A stretch of 64,000 nt of DNA from Desarmillaria ectypa (Eukaryota > Basidiomycota > Agaricomycetes > Agaricales > Physalacriaceae). Location of the stretch: contig JAUDYN010000007.1 in the NCBI GenBank assembly GCA_030407005.1, positions 1,984,001 through 2,048,000 on the forward strand. Direction: 5' to 3'. Positions 34,375 through 48,000 of this stretch are shown here, piece after piece (position 1 is the first letter of the stretch; each line of letters opens with the position of its first letter). The position numbers and the translations under genes were made by a program. The notes beneath the pieces are model-generated. The model did no database searches. It was not told the origin of the DNA and saw only the letters and a list, made by a program, of their open reading frames with translations.

Positions 34375-36536
34375 ATGCCGGACGAAGCTGCCCAGGACGC
34401 AGAGGCGCTGATTTCCAAGTTCACAGACGCATGTTCTGCTTTTGACATCAATGCATCCGAAGCTGTAGATTCTGTTTCTGCCGTTCTGGACAACATTGCC
34501 GTCGATTTGGCCAAAAGTCGCGATCTCAGGTACTTGTCTTCTTCCAAATTTACTCGCAGGGTAGAATTGAATGTACATGTGCTTTCCTAGGATTCATGTA
34601 GGCACCGACAAGCCCGCGTTCTGGTCCTGTTTCCATAAACTATGGCGGGACCTTGTTCGTGCTCAGTTGACTTTTTGGGATGGTGATGACGACGACCAGG
34701 CCTCCACCGAAACTCTGAAACATCAAAATTTGAGAAAATTTTGTCTAAGTCTAGCTCGGTTGACCAGGAACCTCGTCGCTGAGGTCAGTGAAAACCAGAC
34801 ACATGCTTTGTGAGTTTGAATGGCTGATTTCGAGCTGCTTAATTTGCTGATGTTCCCAACCAACAGCGAAAATGAGCACGACATCAGACGGCTACTTCAC
34901 TATTATACATCTTGGACTGCGATGGAGGATCAAGATGGTCTGTTTGCCGGCCAAAATCTTGACTGGCTCTGATATCATCTTTTTCAGACCTTGTGGTGGC
35001 CCGTGTTCTCTCTCAGACCATGTCAAATCTTATCACCGCTAACGAGCCCCTCATGCAATTCCTCTGGGATACATACATGAATCTTCCTGAAGATCAAGTC
35101 GTGCTAATGTAAGTAGTTCTTGTTCCTCGCAACTAACTGAGCCGATTCTTGCGGACGTAGTCGGCTTCTGCAATCGTCGGACGGCAAGTCTCTTGTCCAT
35201 GCGATGATGCTCATCCGAAATTGCATACAAGGCAGCAGAACCCGAGCGTAAGCTTCTCACACTGACAATTTTCATGATCTGAGCTCTCGTCCGCAGAAGA
35301 CTATTGGTACATGCCACAGTCGGATCGAGAATATGTGTTTGTCTCCTTGATAAGATGGCAAAAACCTACGAAGCCGAGGAGGGCAGCGAAGAAGCCCGTG
35401 CTTTCGATCTTGGGTAGGCTCTTGAAAGTTGATGCGATGCCTGCCGTTCACTGATCATCATCAGGTATGACATATTCAGTCGATTAATGGAAGTCGGTCT
35501 TGTGCCAGAGCTTTACTCCAAGTTGTCAATGTACGTCTAGTGTTTTTTTTTTTTGCCTGATAGATATCATCTGAAACGACATTTCCCAGAATTGACGAAA
35601 TAGTGACACCTCACCAAACGGTTCTGCTCAAACTGATTGATTCTTATCTCCAGTCGACTCCGTTGAAACCAAAGGACCCGATCACGACAAAAATTCTAGT
35701 CAAGCTGAGCCAAATGCTGGGTACATGTTTCTTTTCTATGTCATCGTATTCACAGCGAGCGATTCGTCGATCTCTGGGATCTCCTTCGTCCGAACACTTC
35801 TCTCCGGTCGTCAATCTACCTCCCGACATGATACTTCCGCCTGCGGAACTAGACGTTATGCTTCCAAAGGTGTGCGAGGCCCTTGTTCTGGTATCTCAGT
35901 GTATCGTAACAGTGACGCTGGATGCCGAGAAAGAGACGTTCAGTATCCCGTCCTCCTCTCCGCACAATATCAGAGTTTTCTTTAATGAGTTACGTTCCGA
36001 GAACCATAGCCTAGCGGAAAGTCTTATAGGTGTGCACTCAATACTAAAGTTCCGTAATTTTTTATATTAACCGGATAGAGCTCCTCCGTTTACTGGATAG
36101 GTTTCTACCGCGAATAAACTTTGGGAAACCGGTCCAAAATCAAACTGGGTCCGATGTCCCAGTGCCCACACCGCTTTCAAATGCGTACGACACAGGGTTT
36201 TTCTATCTGAAGAGGGACCTCGTTAGACTTTTGGGAATTTTGTGCCACGAACAGAAAGCTATTCAGGACCGTGTACGTCAGTGTGGTGGCATTGAAGTTG
36301 TGATGAACCTGTGTGTTATCGATGAGAGGAACCCTTGTCAGTATTCCGACTTGCCATCATCAGTGATTCAGTACCTTAACAACGTGACAGATTTGCGGGA
36401 GCACGCTATCTTTACGTTGCATAACCTATTAAAAGGCAACCCGGAGAACCAGGCAGTCGTTCAAGAAATTCAACCGACAGGGCAATGGGACGAAAATGGC
36501 ATTTTGAAGGACACTGCTGATGCGGTACGAAAGTAG
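34375..36536 (+). CDS. Ataxin-10 family protein
   Basis: Start MPDEAAQDAEALISKF at 34375; no earlier in-frame ATG. An all-helical ARM-like protein spliced from about ten exons: DKPAFWSCFHKLWRDLVRAQ, LARLTRNLVAEV, RRLLHYYTSWTAMED, LSQTMSNLITANEPLMQF, then a long central exon (35603-36030). The C-terminal ataxin-10 domain carries the hallmark LKRDLVRLLGILCHEQ, then VRQCGGIEVVMNLCVIDERN, LREHAIFTLHNLLKGNPENQ and VVQEIQP. All hallmark blocks are intact and a final intron (about 36337-36387) joins NPY to LREHA cleanly. Fungal relatives include yeast Ctr86; function there is poorly defined, while animal ataxin-10 is linked to cytokinesis and neuron survival. Ends 97 nt from the stop of LEO1, tail to tail. 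Confidence 0.88.
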
Positions 36537-36633
36537 GAGATCGTAGGAGTTTGCAGAACCGGGGAAAGTGTACGAGATATCAAGAGTTATTTGTATATTC
36601 TATACAAATGTGCAGTCAGTCCATCAGAGTAAT

Positions 36634-38162
36634 TTATTCATCATCATCATCTTCATCGTCGTACGTTGCTTGTCTCCGGGTGCGGCAGGCCTTACGGACC
36701 TTCGCCTCGTCCTCTTCTTCGCTTTCCACATCCATTGGGTCATCATTGCCCAACTTCTTCCGCTGCTTCTCAGCCATAGCATCCAGTTTGTCCAAATCAT
36801 CTTCTTCATCAGCCTTTCCATGGTGCCCATCATCATCCTCATCATCCGAAACGACAAAGTCATCGTTTCGATAACCACTTCCACCTTCCTCGTCCCCGCC
36901 CTTTCGTTTACTTTTCTTGCCGCGGTCATCGTCATCAGATCCTGCATCCCCGTATATGTCATCATCACTGTCGTATTGTTTCCTAGATCGTCGCCTTGAC
37001 GGCCCGCTAGACTCATCATCGTGATCATGTTTCCTCTTGGGTGCCTTCTTCGACGACTTTTTAATCATTTCTTGCATCTCGCGTTCAGGATCCATGACAG
37101 GATCAGGAGCTAAGCGCAGTCGAGCAACCTTGTTGTGCTTCTGGCTCACTGCCTTCACAAGCATGCGGTGTGTTTCAGACTGCATTCCAGTCGGTCGAAG
37201 CGTCATATATCCGGCGATGAGAGCCTCGGCTTGTAAGACCTGTGAACGCTTATGCTGCGCCACCAAGTAGGTTAGGCCTTGAGATTTCCCGCCAGCTGTG
37301 AGGGACGTCGCAGGTTGTGATTGTGATTGCGAACTACCAAAGGTCTGTCGAGGGACACCTCCCGACGTGTCGATACTTTGGTTGATATCAAAATATTCCT
37401 TTCCAAGCCGAAGGCTTAACGTGCCGTCCGACCAGCGTATGATGCGACTATTTGACTGTCTAACCTATAGTTGACCATGACGACACATTAGAAAGTTGTA
37501 AAAAAAGGAGACTCACATCATCACCGAACTCGTTTTTAGTCCACCTCCACCGTACTGTGTTTTCCACCTTCAGTTTGATGGTCATACTCTGTTCCCGGAG
37601 GGTTTGTGCTTGCTGGCCCTCTTCTTCGTCGTGTTCTGGACCCATGTATGTTTCTGGATGGAACGGTTTCGTGTCAATTTTAACAAAATTAGGCATCCGA
37701 ATGACCCATTTCTTGAATTCAAACTTGAGGCACAATTTTAGTGATAAATAAATGGACCTACGTCACCGTCTGAACTTTTGGGTACTGGGAGGTTGGGAAA
37801 CGAGACATCGGCTTCCTGCAGTTCAACAACCGCCTCGGGTGGTGCATCTTCTTCCTCGTATTCAAGTGCTCTGCGATGTTCTCTCTCCGGCGAAGGCAAT
37901 CGTTCGGATTCATGCCCTGAGGCTTCAGGTGATCCGACGCTGCGACAGATAGAATCAGCATGCAATTGCGGCACGAGCTGAGATCCACTCACTCGGCTGG
38001 TGCATCTACCTCCAGTGCAGCATCGTTACCGAATAAATCATCCATCTCTTCGTCCTCCTCTGACTTTGTTTCATCTTTAATTCTGTGCTTCACAACGCCA
38101 TGTTCTGATTTCATAGGTGAATGGATACCGTGAGGTCCGAGCGCGCCAGCAAGAGACGACAT
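36634..38162 (-). CDS. LEO1: Paf1 complex subunit Leo1
   Basis: Subunit of the Paf1 complex, which travels with RNA polymerase II and promotes elongation and histone modification. Start MSSLAGALGPHGIHSPM at 38162, though an upstream in-frame ATG exists at 38201. Acidic N-terminus (SEEDEEMDDLFGND), then the Leo1 core: VSFPNLPVPK, NFVKIDTKPFHPETY, NTVRWRWTKNEFGDD, SNSRIIRWSDGTLSLRLGKE with a YFDINQ continuation, and TYLVAQHKRSQVLQAEALI. The C-terminal third is charged, with acidic runs and KSSKKAPKRKH-type basic clusters, typical of Leo1. Four exons with short introns. Length about 440 residues. All core motifs are present. Confidence 0.93.
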
Positions 38163-38999
38163 AATGACTATTTGTGCAAGAACTTGTACGTGTGCTATCA
38201 AGGAAGCTTATAGCCGGGGCTACTCTGAGTTATGGTCGAGTGATTGAAGGTTCTGGTGAAGAGACGCGGGGTCAAGTGCCCCCATCAATTTCTATCCAAA
38301 TAAGGCAAAAATTCCCCTTTAGGAAGCCAATCAATGGTAAAAATCGGCGTCACACATACACCGCTTTCACCACTCGGTGCTGATCTGTTTTTCATGGAAT
38401 GCTTGTCCGTTTCTAGCTAGAAAAAAAGATCGTGTGTCGGCTCAGTTCCATCCCCTTCCGCCGTTGACTTTCTCTTGGGCAATGTCTCCAAATTTTATTG
38501 TGACCTTGCTTGTGCTGTATCGCATCATCAAGAGTCATCTGGAATACCCGTTTCTTACCTGTCTTGACCGTACCTTTCTCACGAGCGCTAGCGCCTGCGC
38601 AGCCTTCAAGCTCTTGAATATTCGTTGCACTTTTCTGGAAACGACTCGGCGAGGGTATCGCACCGCGTGCGTATTATCAGATCTGTTGCCTGGACGTGTT
38701 GCTACGCAAGTCTAAACGCAATGTATATGCTCCCATCACTTTATGTAGCACCGGTCTTTTGTCTTCCTGAGATCTTTTCAATCCACGGTGACTCTTGTGT
38801 CGGACGCGGGGGATGCTTATCATCTTTGATTAAAGGCAAATGGCCAGATCCATCTTCACAGCTTTGCTTTAATTAGGTTTATTCCGTCAAACTCCGGTAC
38901 GCGTCCGACAGCAGAAGTTCGCAGACCAGTGATGCTGTGAATCATATATATATAAGGTGTATCCTCAGCGTTTCCACCTTTCGACTAATTCCCTTCCCT
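38163..38999. other. Intergenic region
   Basis: Divergent spacer between LEO1 and the next plus-strand gene. A TATATATATAAGG tract at about 38945-38957 sits some 45 nt before the proposed ATG at 39000 and may be that gene's TATA box. Confidence 0.5.
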
Positions 39000-40531
39000 A
39001 TGCCGGAAATCCACAAGCAGTGAGTCCCGATTGATTTGTACCTCGGACGATCCCAGCGCGCCCATGTGTCGTCTTGCCAGCCCCTTGCCTGTTGAACGTT
39101 CACCACCGAATCTATCCTCTCCCGACCACCTGCTGCAAGGTCGGAGCTTCATTCCCCAACGTTTGATAGGTACATACGCGACACCTCGTGCAATGTCGAA
39201 CTTCTATCTCTACGTGAGCTTTCGCTGGTCTATGTCGTGCTGATTCATCTAAACTTCGTCTTCTACAGCAAGAGACTGAACCAGACAATAGCTGTTACAC
39301 GGAAAGCGCCAGCTCTGACCAGCCCGTGCAATTTGCGTCTTTCCAGGAACCTCTTTGGGATGAAACACCTCTTGATTCCAGCGCCGACATAGCTCCAAAT
39401 CAGACTGCCGCTGTTCCCTCAGACTACAGTGGTAGTTCCGATTATAACGATGCCACTTGGCCCAACGCTGTCGCGCCTTCTTCTGCCACGGCAAGTGATG
39501 TGCCGCCGTATTCTGCACCACCTTACCCACCAAACGATTTTCAATACATGCAATACCCTTTCCAGTATCCCGAGTCCAGCAACCCGACTACTATTGGCGT
39601 AGCCCAGGACCACACGAGTGTTCTTGTCGATGAAATACCGCCTCCGATATATGCACCATCGCACGCGTCACCGCCTATAGCACATAACAGCCCACTGCCT
39701 TCGACATCATCCCAGGGAGGCACTACTGTCTCACCTGTGTCCACCTCGACGCTTGTCAGTCCTTTATCATAGGCGCTGTTTGAAGCTGTCTCATGTTCTT
39801 TTCTCTCTAGCTGCCACATGATGCCTCTAGCTCTCAGCTCGAGAAAGTGACATACACTCACAGGGAGCAGGCCCACTTCTTTCGGGAGGCGGTGACAATT
39901 GGGCGGTCTCCTGCTGGATACCCGTTTGTTCCACAAATCATGTACAAGCCTCATACCAGTAGCGATCGCCGTCGATATGTGGAGGAGGTCAATCTGGATC
40001 CACCAATATATTTTTGGGTTCAGGATCCGTCAGAATGCGGTTTGGCATTGTCCGACGCCTTGCACTCACGGGTCAGGCGCCTAATTGATCGCGACGAACC
40101 GATGTTTAAGGACCGAGGACCAAGCGTTTCTGTGAGAATTGAAGTGAGTTATTCCATTCCTTTCTATGACTCTTATTGAATTGCCTCCCAGTGGCCTGGT
40201 TACCGTCCGTGGAGCCGACAGATCCCAGCAAGAGATTTTCGAACACCGCCGTGTCCTATCACCCGCGCCAAATTAGCCAAGAACGTAGCCAAATGTGTGC
40301 AGCGATTTATTCAGGTTTGTATCATCTTTTGTGTCCAATAAAGTTTCTAAGCCATTGTAGGAACGACAAGCGGTACCTATGGAAGACGACTCGAGCCCTG
40401 ACTGGCGAGTTGGCACACAACCAAATACGATACGAGTTGAGGATCTCGTTCTCGTTAGCTTGCATCATGTGTCTATGGGATCCTGGCAGCCTCATCTTAG
40501 GCTTCGTCGGCCACTGCCGTACTCGCAATGA
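39000..40531 (+). CDS. Basidiomycete conserved protein, unknown function
   Basis: I recognise the C-terminal half as a pattern common in Agaricomycete proteomes but know no function. Conserved blocks: HREQAHFFREAVTIGRSPAG, PFVPQIMYKPHT, YVEEVNLDPPIYFWV, PSECGLALSDALHSRVRRL, VSVRIEWPGYRPWSRQIPAR, CPITRAKLAKNVAKCVQRFI, and DLVLVSLHHVSMGSWQPHL near the stop at 40531. The N-terminal half is Pro/Ser/Tyr-rich and looks disordered. The start is uncertain: MPEIHK at 39000 joins through a 37-nt intron in the right phase, but ATGs at 39064 and 39193 are alternatives. Regularly spaced aromatic and basic residues would suit nucleic-acid or protein binding, which is inference only. Confidence 0.7.
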
Positions 40532-41155
40532 TCTGGCTATGCCTTTGAGTTCAATCCATTCCTCTGCTCCTCGTCACTCGATCACTTACTCCTGCTTGCG
40601 TTTATCGTTATTATTTCAATACCTACACATCTCTTGGCTCCTTGTATTTTCTGGTAAAATGTACCATACCCTCGTCAAAATAAGTTTTAATGAGCTAGAC
40701 AAGTTTGTTACAATATAATCTAATACTATGAGTAACAGCTCTTTGGCATTGCAAGGAATAACATGATAGAAGAAGGGGACAAGCTTCAAAGTACAACAAG
40801 TCCCCATGCAGACAATAGACCATCGCAAGACGGAACAGCGTATAGATCATGATTCATCGACCAAGTAAGGAAATGGCCTTGTACTTCCTATTACGAGTCC
40901 TCCATATTGTTCAGTTTCAGGAACGTACAATGCAAGGTAAGGCCACGTTTCTAGAACACGCCGCTTTGTGTGATAAGAGAACAATGGATGCCTAGCACAA
41001 CATGTGGAGGAGCGAAAGCATAAATTGGACGTATAATTCCAATCCTACCAGTCGAGGTATCTGGAGCCACTTTACCTTCATTGCCTGTGGAGTCTTTCTC
41101 TCCTTTTATATCCCATAGAGGCGAAATGCTGAGTGACGGAGCTGTTGCCATTGCC
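40532..41155. other. Intergenic region
   Basis: Nothing supportable. A minus frame at 40951-41157 overlaps the start of the next gene and has no family resemblance. Confidence 0.45.
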
Positions 41156-41523
41156 ATGGTTCAACACCGAGTCACGATTGTACAATGTAGGTGACGTTGC
41201 AAGTTTTGCGAATTAGTATAAGAACCTATTTACTCACCATTAAATACCCAGCTGCACGATCACATACTCGGCACGACGGATGGCTGGACGTTTATACTTT
41301 CATGCCCTTCGGCGAAAGGCTGTTTCTCGAAACACACGTGCCGAAAGCGCGCATTGCGCCTTCAGATCTCCTCGCCATTTTCCCTTCGAGCGATGTTTTT
41401 CACACGCCGACGCAGGGGATGTTACAGCTTCCCCAGAAAGCGTTTGTAGAGTTCACCGAGTTGACGTCCTGGAACCAGAAGCGGTGTGAGGACCTTTGGT
41501 GTAAATGGATTGCTTCCAAATGA
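41156..41523 (+). CDS. Small two-exon protein, unknown
   Basis: ATG at 41156 (MVQHRVTIVQ), a 65-nt intron (GTAGGT to ACCCAG) and a second exon reading HDGWLDVYTFMPFGERLFLE, then PKARIAPSDLLAIFPSSDVF and LPQKAFVEFTELTSWNQKRC, with the stop at 41523. About 100 residues, no signal peptide or membrane helix. The second exon has clear protein character and the exon join is in phase. I do not recognise the family. It may be the small basidiomycete gene it seems, or a last exon of a larger gene whose upstream exons I missed. Confidence 0.5.
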
Positions 41524-42082
41524 TGGATGGCAAGAGAGGCGCAGTATTCCGAGTTTATCAACCATGATTAGAGCACTAAAGAGTACCCATTTCATCCCCC
41601 CACAATGTAGCCATAGTATCACCACCTGTATCGATATTGATCAAGATTCTGTATGTGCACATGCCCTTACCATCGGTCAGACAGACTGTTCAAGCCCTTG
41701 ACCTTGAACGTGCTAAGAGTGCAGCGTTTCGGCTGAATCACCAAAGGAGTACCAGCTGTCGGTAGTGATTGCACAGATAATCGCACTGGAGAGAGGGCGA
41801 GCACAACACGTGTAGGTTAAGACTAAGGAAACAGGTGTTGGAGGCGTGCAAAACGTATTCCTCCCATAGATTTATCGTTCCTAGATATTTCTTGGAAGCA
41901 AAAGGTGCAACGATGGTAAGCAAAAGCCTTCTCGTTTCTCAAAAGTAGACAGATGGTAATGGGCGGTGCAGCGACGGTGGAGGAAGCCAAACAACAGGCA
42001 ACAAACAGTTTCCTCTTCGAATCCCTTCGTCAACCACCTATACAGGCGTCCGACGCCCCCCGATTCACCTGCCGTGGCTGTC
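41524..42082. other. Upstream region of clathrin heavy chain gene
   Basis: 559 nt holding the promoter and leader of the clathrin gene. Short overlapping frames at 41953-42240 are leader shadows. Confidence 0.5.
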
Positions 42083-45000
42083 ATGGATATTTCAAAACCT
42101 ATCGCCTTTTGCGAGCACCTGCAGCTCTCAAGCGTTGGCATTCAGCCAGCTTCTATTTCATTCCAGGTATTCGTGTCCCACGTATTGCTTATATGTTGTC
42201 GTGTACTGACCGGCTCGACTTTCCTATTCTTTCTAGGTAAGCATGGTGCTTTCGTATAAGACTTAGCTCACTTCTCACGTCTGCAGAACTTGACGCTTGA
42301 GTCTGATCACTTCATTTGTGTACGGGAGAAAGTTGGCGAACAAAACCAAGTGGTTATTGTAGACCTTGCTGATGCTAACAATGTTCTTCGCCGCCCAATA
42401 TCTGCAGACTCTGCGATAATGCATCCGAAAAAAAAGATTCTGGCCTTGAAAGGTATGTTGTGGCCATTGTCGTTCTCCTAGTTACGTACTGAAAGGCAAT
42501 GACACAGCCGGGCGCACGCTCCAAATCTTCAACATTGAGGCTAAGCAGAAGGTCAAGTCCCATGTTAGCAACGAGGACATCGTCTATTGGACGTGGATCA
42601 ACGACACTACCATTGGCATTGTCACCGAGTCCTCCGTCCTCCACTGGAGCATTGCAGACCAAACGTCTGCGCCTCAGAAACTCTTCGACAGGAATCCTAC
42701 CCTTGCAGGAACTCAGATTATTAACTACCGCGCGACTCCAGATGACAAGTGGCTGGTTCTTGTCGGTATTTCCGGAAACGCGACAAACCCCTCCGCGTTC
42801 AGGGTCAAGGGATCAATGCAGCTCTACAGTCGCGACCGAGGGGTCAGCCAAGCCATTGAAGGACACGCAGCAGCTTTTGCAGAGTTAAAGTTGGATGGTC
42901 ATCAGAAGCCGACGAAACTATTCGCGTTCTCTGTTCGTACCGCAGCAGGCGCTAAGGTTTGTATTGTTAAGACTTGTCGGACTCATTCTGATAGCCCTCC
43001 GCACAGTTGCATATCGTTGAGATAGACCATGTCGGGCCGGATCCGCCTTTTGTCAAGAAGGCCGTTGACGTCTACTTCCCACCTGAGGCGACTAACGACT
43101 TCCCTGTAGCCATGCAGGTCTCCCAAAAACATGGAATTATCTATCTCGTCACAAAATACGGATTCATTCATCTCTACGACCTGGAGTCAGGTGCTTGCAT
43201 TTACATGAATCGTATTTCGGGGGAAACCATTTTCGCCACTGCCGAGCACGAAGCAACCAACGGTATCATTAGTATCAACAAGAAGGGTCAGGTACTGAGC
43301 GTCAACGTCGATGAACAAACCATTGTACCCTATATTCTCACGACGCTCAACAACACCGAGCTCGCTTTCAAGCTGGCTAGCCGGGGAAACCTTCCGGGTG
43401 CAGACGATCTCTACGTCAAACAGTATCAGCAACTATTCCAGAGCGGACAATATGGTGAAGCTGCAAAGATAGCTGCCAATTCACCTCGAGTAGGACTTTT
43501 TTGGATCTTCTAAATGTCATCCCTGCTTACTCCGTGATTAAGGGCATACTGCGTACGACTCAAGTCATCGAGTCATTCAAAGCAGCACCAGCTCCGCCTG
43601 GTGGCTTGTCCCCTATTCTGCAATACTTCGGTATACTTCTTGAGAAGGGTGAACTGAACCATTCGGAGTCGTTGGAACTGGCACGACCGGTTCTGCAGCA
43701 GGGCCGGAAGCAACTTCTGGAAAAATGGTTGAAAGAGAACAAGGTGAACATCTTTGTTTGTATTACGTGGTCCTTCGTATTGATTTTGGTTCGTAGCTGA
43801 CATGTAGCGAAGAACTCGGTGACATCGTTAGGCTACATGATATGACTCTTGCTTTGAGTGTCTATCTTCGCGCCAACGTTCCTAACAAGGTCATTGCATG
43901 TTTCGCCGAGACTGGCCAGACAGAAAAGATCATTCTATACGCGAAGAAAGTTGGTTATTCGCCGGACTATGTTGCTTTGCTTCAGCATGTTATGCGTACG
44001 AATCCAGATAAAGGGGCTGAGTTTGCCGCTCTTTTAGTTAATGATGAAAGCGGACCTCTTGTTGATATTGAGCGGGTATGTACAAGCCTTTTCCCAACCT
44101 TCACCTCTCCGTTAATCCCTCTGCTCTTAGGTCGTCGACATCTTCATGTCTCAAAATATGATCCAGCCCGCAACGTCATTCTTGCTAGATGCTTTGAAGG
44201 ATAACAAGCCTGAACAAGGGCCACTTCAGACTCGTTTACTGGAGCTGAATCTTGTACACGCACCACAGGTCGCAGACGCTATTTTGGGCAACGAAATGTT
44301 TACGCATTATGATCGTCCCAGAATTGCCAATTTGTGCGAAAAGGCGGGATTACTACAAAGGGTAAGCCTCCGTTGCTGGGCTCCATCAGCAAATCATTAA
44401 TGTTCTCTAGGCCCTTGAACATTACGAAGATCTCGCAGACATCAAGCGGGCTATTGTCCACACTACCGCTGTACAACCGGATGTAAGTGGACTATTTTTT
44501 GTCTGGTTTATCACATCTGACGGCTTTCGTTAGTGGTTGATCAATTACTTCAGCCGTCTCACCACGGAACAATCCATGGCTTGCCTACAAGAGATGCTCC
44601 GCGTTAACATTCGTCAGAATCTTCAAGTGGTTATCCAAATTGCGACAAAGTATTCCGACATTCTGGGACCGGTCAAATTGATAGAGATGTTTGAAAGCTT
44701 TAAGACTTTCGAGGGTAAGTAGGGTCAGCTTTCCCTCAGGACTCCTAACGAATTCTTTCAGGACTATATTATTATCTCGGTTCTATTGTCAATCTCAGCA
44801 CGGATCCTGAAGTTCACTTCAAGTACATTCAAGCCGCTACCAGAACTGGCCAGATTCGGGAGGTGGAGCGTATCTGTCGTGAGAGCAACTACTACAACCC
44901 CGAGAAGGTCAAGAATTTCCTCAAAGAGGCCAAGCTCGGCGACCAACTTCCCCTTATCATTGTTTGCGATCGTTTCGACTTTGTTCACGACCTCGTCCTC

Positions 45001-48000
45001 TACTTGTATCAGAATGGGCTCACGAAGTTCATCGAAGTATATGTGCAACGTGTCAACTCCGTTCGAACACCCCAGGTTGTGGGCGGCTTGTTGGATGTTG
45101 ACTGCGACGAGGCAACTATCAAGAGTCTCCTTGCTTCCGTCACTGGTAACTTCCCTATCGATGAACTCGTTCATGAAGTAGAGGAGCGCAACAGGCTGAA
45201 ATTGATTCTTCCATGGCTTGAAGCTCGTGTTCAGGCAGGATCTCAGGATCCAGCCGTTTTCAATGCTATCGCGAAGATCTACATCGACAGTAACAACAAC
45301 CCGGAGACTTTCTTGAAGGAGAACAATGTGAGTAGCTCGTCCGCCTCTGATTCACCTATCCTGATTGTCGATTGTAGTTGTACGAGCCTCTAGTTGTTGG
45401 TAAATTCTGTGAAAAACGGGACCCATACCTTGCCTACATCGCCTACGCCAAAGGTTTCTGCGATGAAGAGCTTGTCGCTATCACAAACGAGAACTCGATG
45501 TTCAAGCAGCAGGCCCGTTATCTTGTCAAGCGTCGTGAGCTTGACCTCTGGGCTCAAGTACTTGTTCCGGATAACATTCACCGTCGGCAATTGATCGACC
45601 AGGTAAGGTTTGTTTGACCGCTGTCCACGAGCCATCTCACGAGCGCCTCCGCTTCAGATTGTTGCGACCGCGCTTCCCGAATGTACAGATCCTGATGATG
45701 TTTCTATCACCGTCAAAGCTTTCCTTCAGGCCGACCTTCCTATTGAGCTTATTGAGTTGTTGGAGAAGATCATTATTGATCCTTCACCATTCAGTGACAA
45801 TCGCAACCTGCAGAATCTGCTGTTGCTCACTGCTATCCGTGCAGATAAAGGAAAAGTCGTCAGTTATATCAACAAGCTCCAAAACTACGATGCAGGGGAA
45901 ATCGCCAGGATTGCGACGGAGCATGGGTTGTATGAGGAAGCCTTCAGCATCTACAAGAAGTACGAACAGCATGCTATGGCCATGAACGTTCTAGTTGAAC
46001 ACATAGTATCCATCGATCGTGGTCTCGACTATGCGAATAAGGTCAACAAGCCTGAAGTTTGGAGCAGACTTGCGAAGGCCCAATTGGATGGTCTTCGAAT
46101 CAAGGATTCAATTGGTAGGGTTTTTTTTTGTACTTTCGCGTCCTGTTAGCTCATCCTCGCTTGTGCAGATTCGTACATCAAGGCCGAGGATCCATCCAAC
46201 TTCGCTGAAGTTATTGAAATTTCCAACCACGCTGGCAAGCATGACGACCTTGTTCGTTTCCTCCAGATGGCTCGCAAGACTCTGCGAGAGCCTAAGATTG
46301 ATACCGAACTGGCTTACGCATACGCTAAAACCGACCGTCTACATGATATGGAGGATTTCCTCGGCATGACGAACGTCGCCGATATTCTCGAAGTTGGTGA
46401 AAAATGCTTTGAGGACGAGCTGTATCAAGCAGCCAAACTTTTGTTCACAAGCATTTCGAACTGGGCGCGATTGGCTACGACCTTGATTTACTTGGGAGAA
46501 AACCAAGCTGCTGTAGAGAGCGCCAGAAAGGCTGGTAACACACAGTAAGTTCATTCCAGCTATTGCTACTTTTATGGTGCTAAGTATGTGCAGGGTCTGG
46601 AAACAGGTGCATGCTGCTTGTATCGAAAAGTCCGAATTCCGCTTGGTACGTCTGTTTCCTTATGCTGGTTGATATTGGGCTGACGCCCTGTAGGCCCAGA
46701 TTTGTGGTCTTAACATTATTGTTCATGCGGTGAGTTTCTTCTTATGAAAGCATTCGATTTCCTGATCTTTTTAAAGGAGGAATTGTCGAATCTGGTACAA
46801 ATTTATGAACAACGTGGCCACTTTGAGGAGATCATCAACCTTCTAGAAGCTGGTCTTAGTCTGGAACGGGCACACATGGGTATTTTCACTGAACTTTCGA
46901 TCTTGCTCAGCAAGTACAAGCCCTCTCGATGTAAGTTGTGTATGTTTCTGCTCTTTCTGTTACTAACAGTGTCCTGCCAGTAATGGAACACCTGAAGTTG
47001 TTTGTGTCTCGCATCAATATTCCGAAGGTCCTTAAAGCAACTGAGAAGGCGCACTTGTGGCCTGAGCTCGTATTCTTGTACATCAAATATGATGAATTTG
47101 TCAGCTCTCTTTCTTTTCCATTCATCAGCAACTCATTTTGTTATCGCGGTGTAGGATAATGCGGCGCTTGCGATGATAGAACGGTCAGCTGATGCATGGG
47201 AGCACAACCAGTTCAAGGATGTCATTGTCAGGGCTGCGAATGTCGAAATGTCAGCATGCTCTTTGGTTTATTATTGCGTGCGCTAACCTTCCTCATGCAG
47301 TTACTACAAGGCCCTTGATTTCTACCTCACGGAGCAACCTACCTTGCTGACTGATCTACTGTCCGTTCTTATCCCGCGTATCGACCACAGCCGCGTGGTA
47401 CGCAAGTTCCGGAGCATAGATCACATACCCCTTATCCGCCAGTATCTGATTGCCGTGCAAAATGTAAACCTCGTTAATGTCTCGTTGCCACCACGTCATT
47501 CTAATCACTATGTTTTGTAGCTCAACATTGATTCTGTCAACGACGCATACAACGATCTACTCATTGAAGAAGAAGATTACAAGACATTGCGAGACTCGAT
47601 CGATAGCTTTGACAACTTCGACAATATCGCGCTTGCCAGGAGATTAGAGAAGCATGAACTCCTAGAATTCCGAAGACTCGCCGCTCATCTCTACAAGGTA
47701 ATCAAATCATTCAAATATAAACCACGCTATAATTGATCCCTGGTGAAACAGAAAAACTCACGATGGGACGAGTCAATATCTTTGTCCAAGCAAGACAAAC
47801 TGTATAAAGATGCTACGATTACAGCCGCCACCTCGGGTTCGACTGACGTTGCCGAAGATTTGCTTTCATACTTTGTGGACATCGGCAACAAGGAGTGCTT
47901 CGCCTCAATACTGTACATTTGTTTCGACCTGCTACGATCCGATGTTGTGGAGGAGCTTTCATGGCAACATGGTCTCAATGATTTCTTCATGCCATACAAG

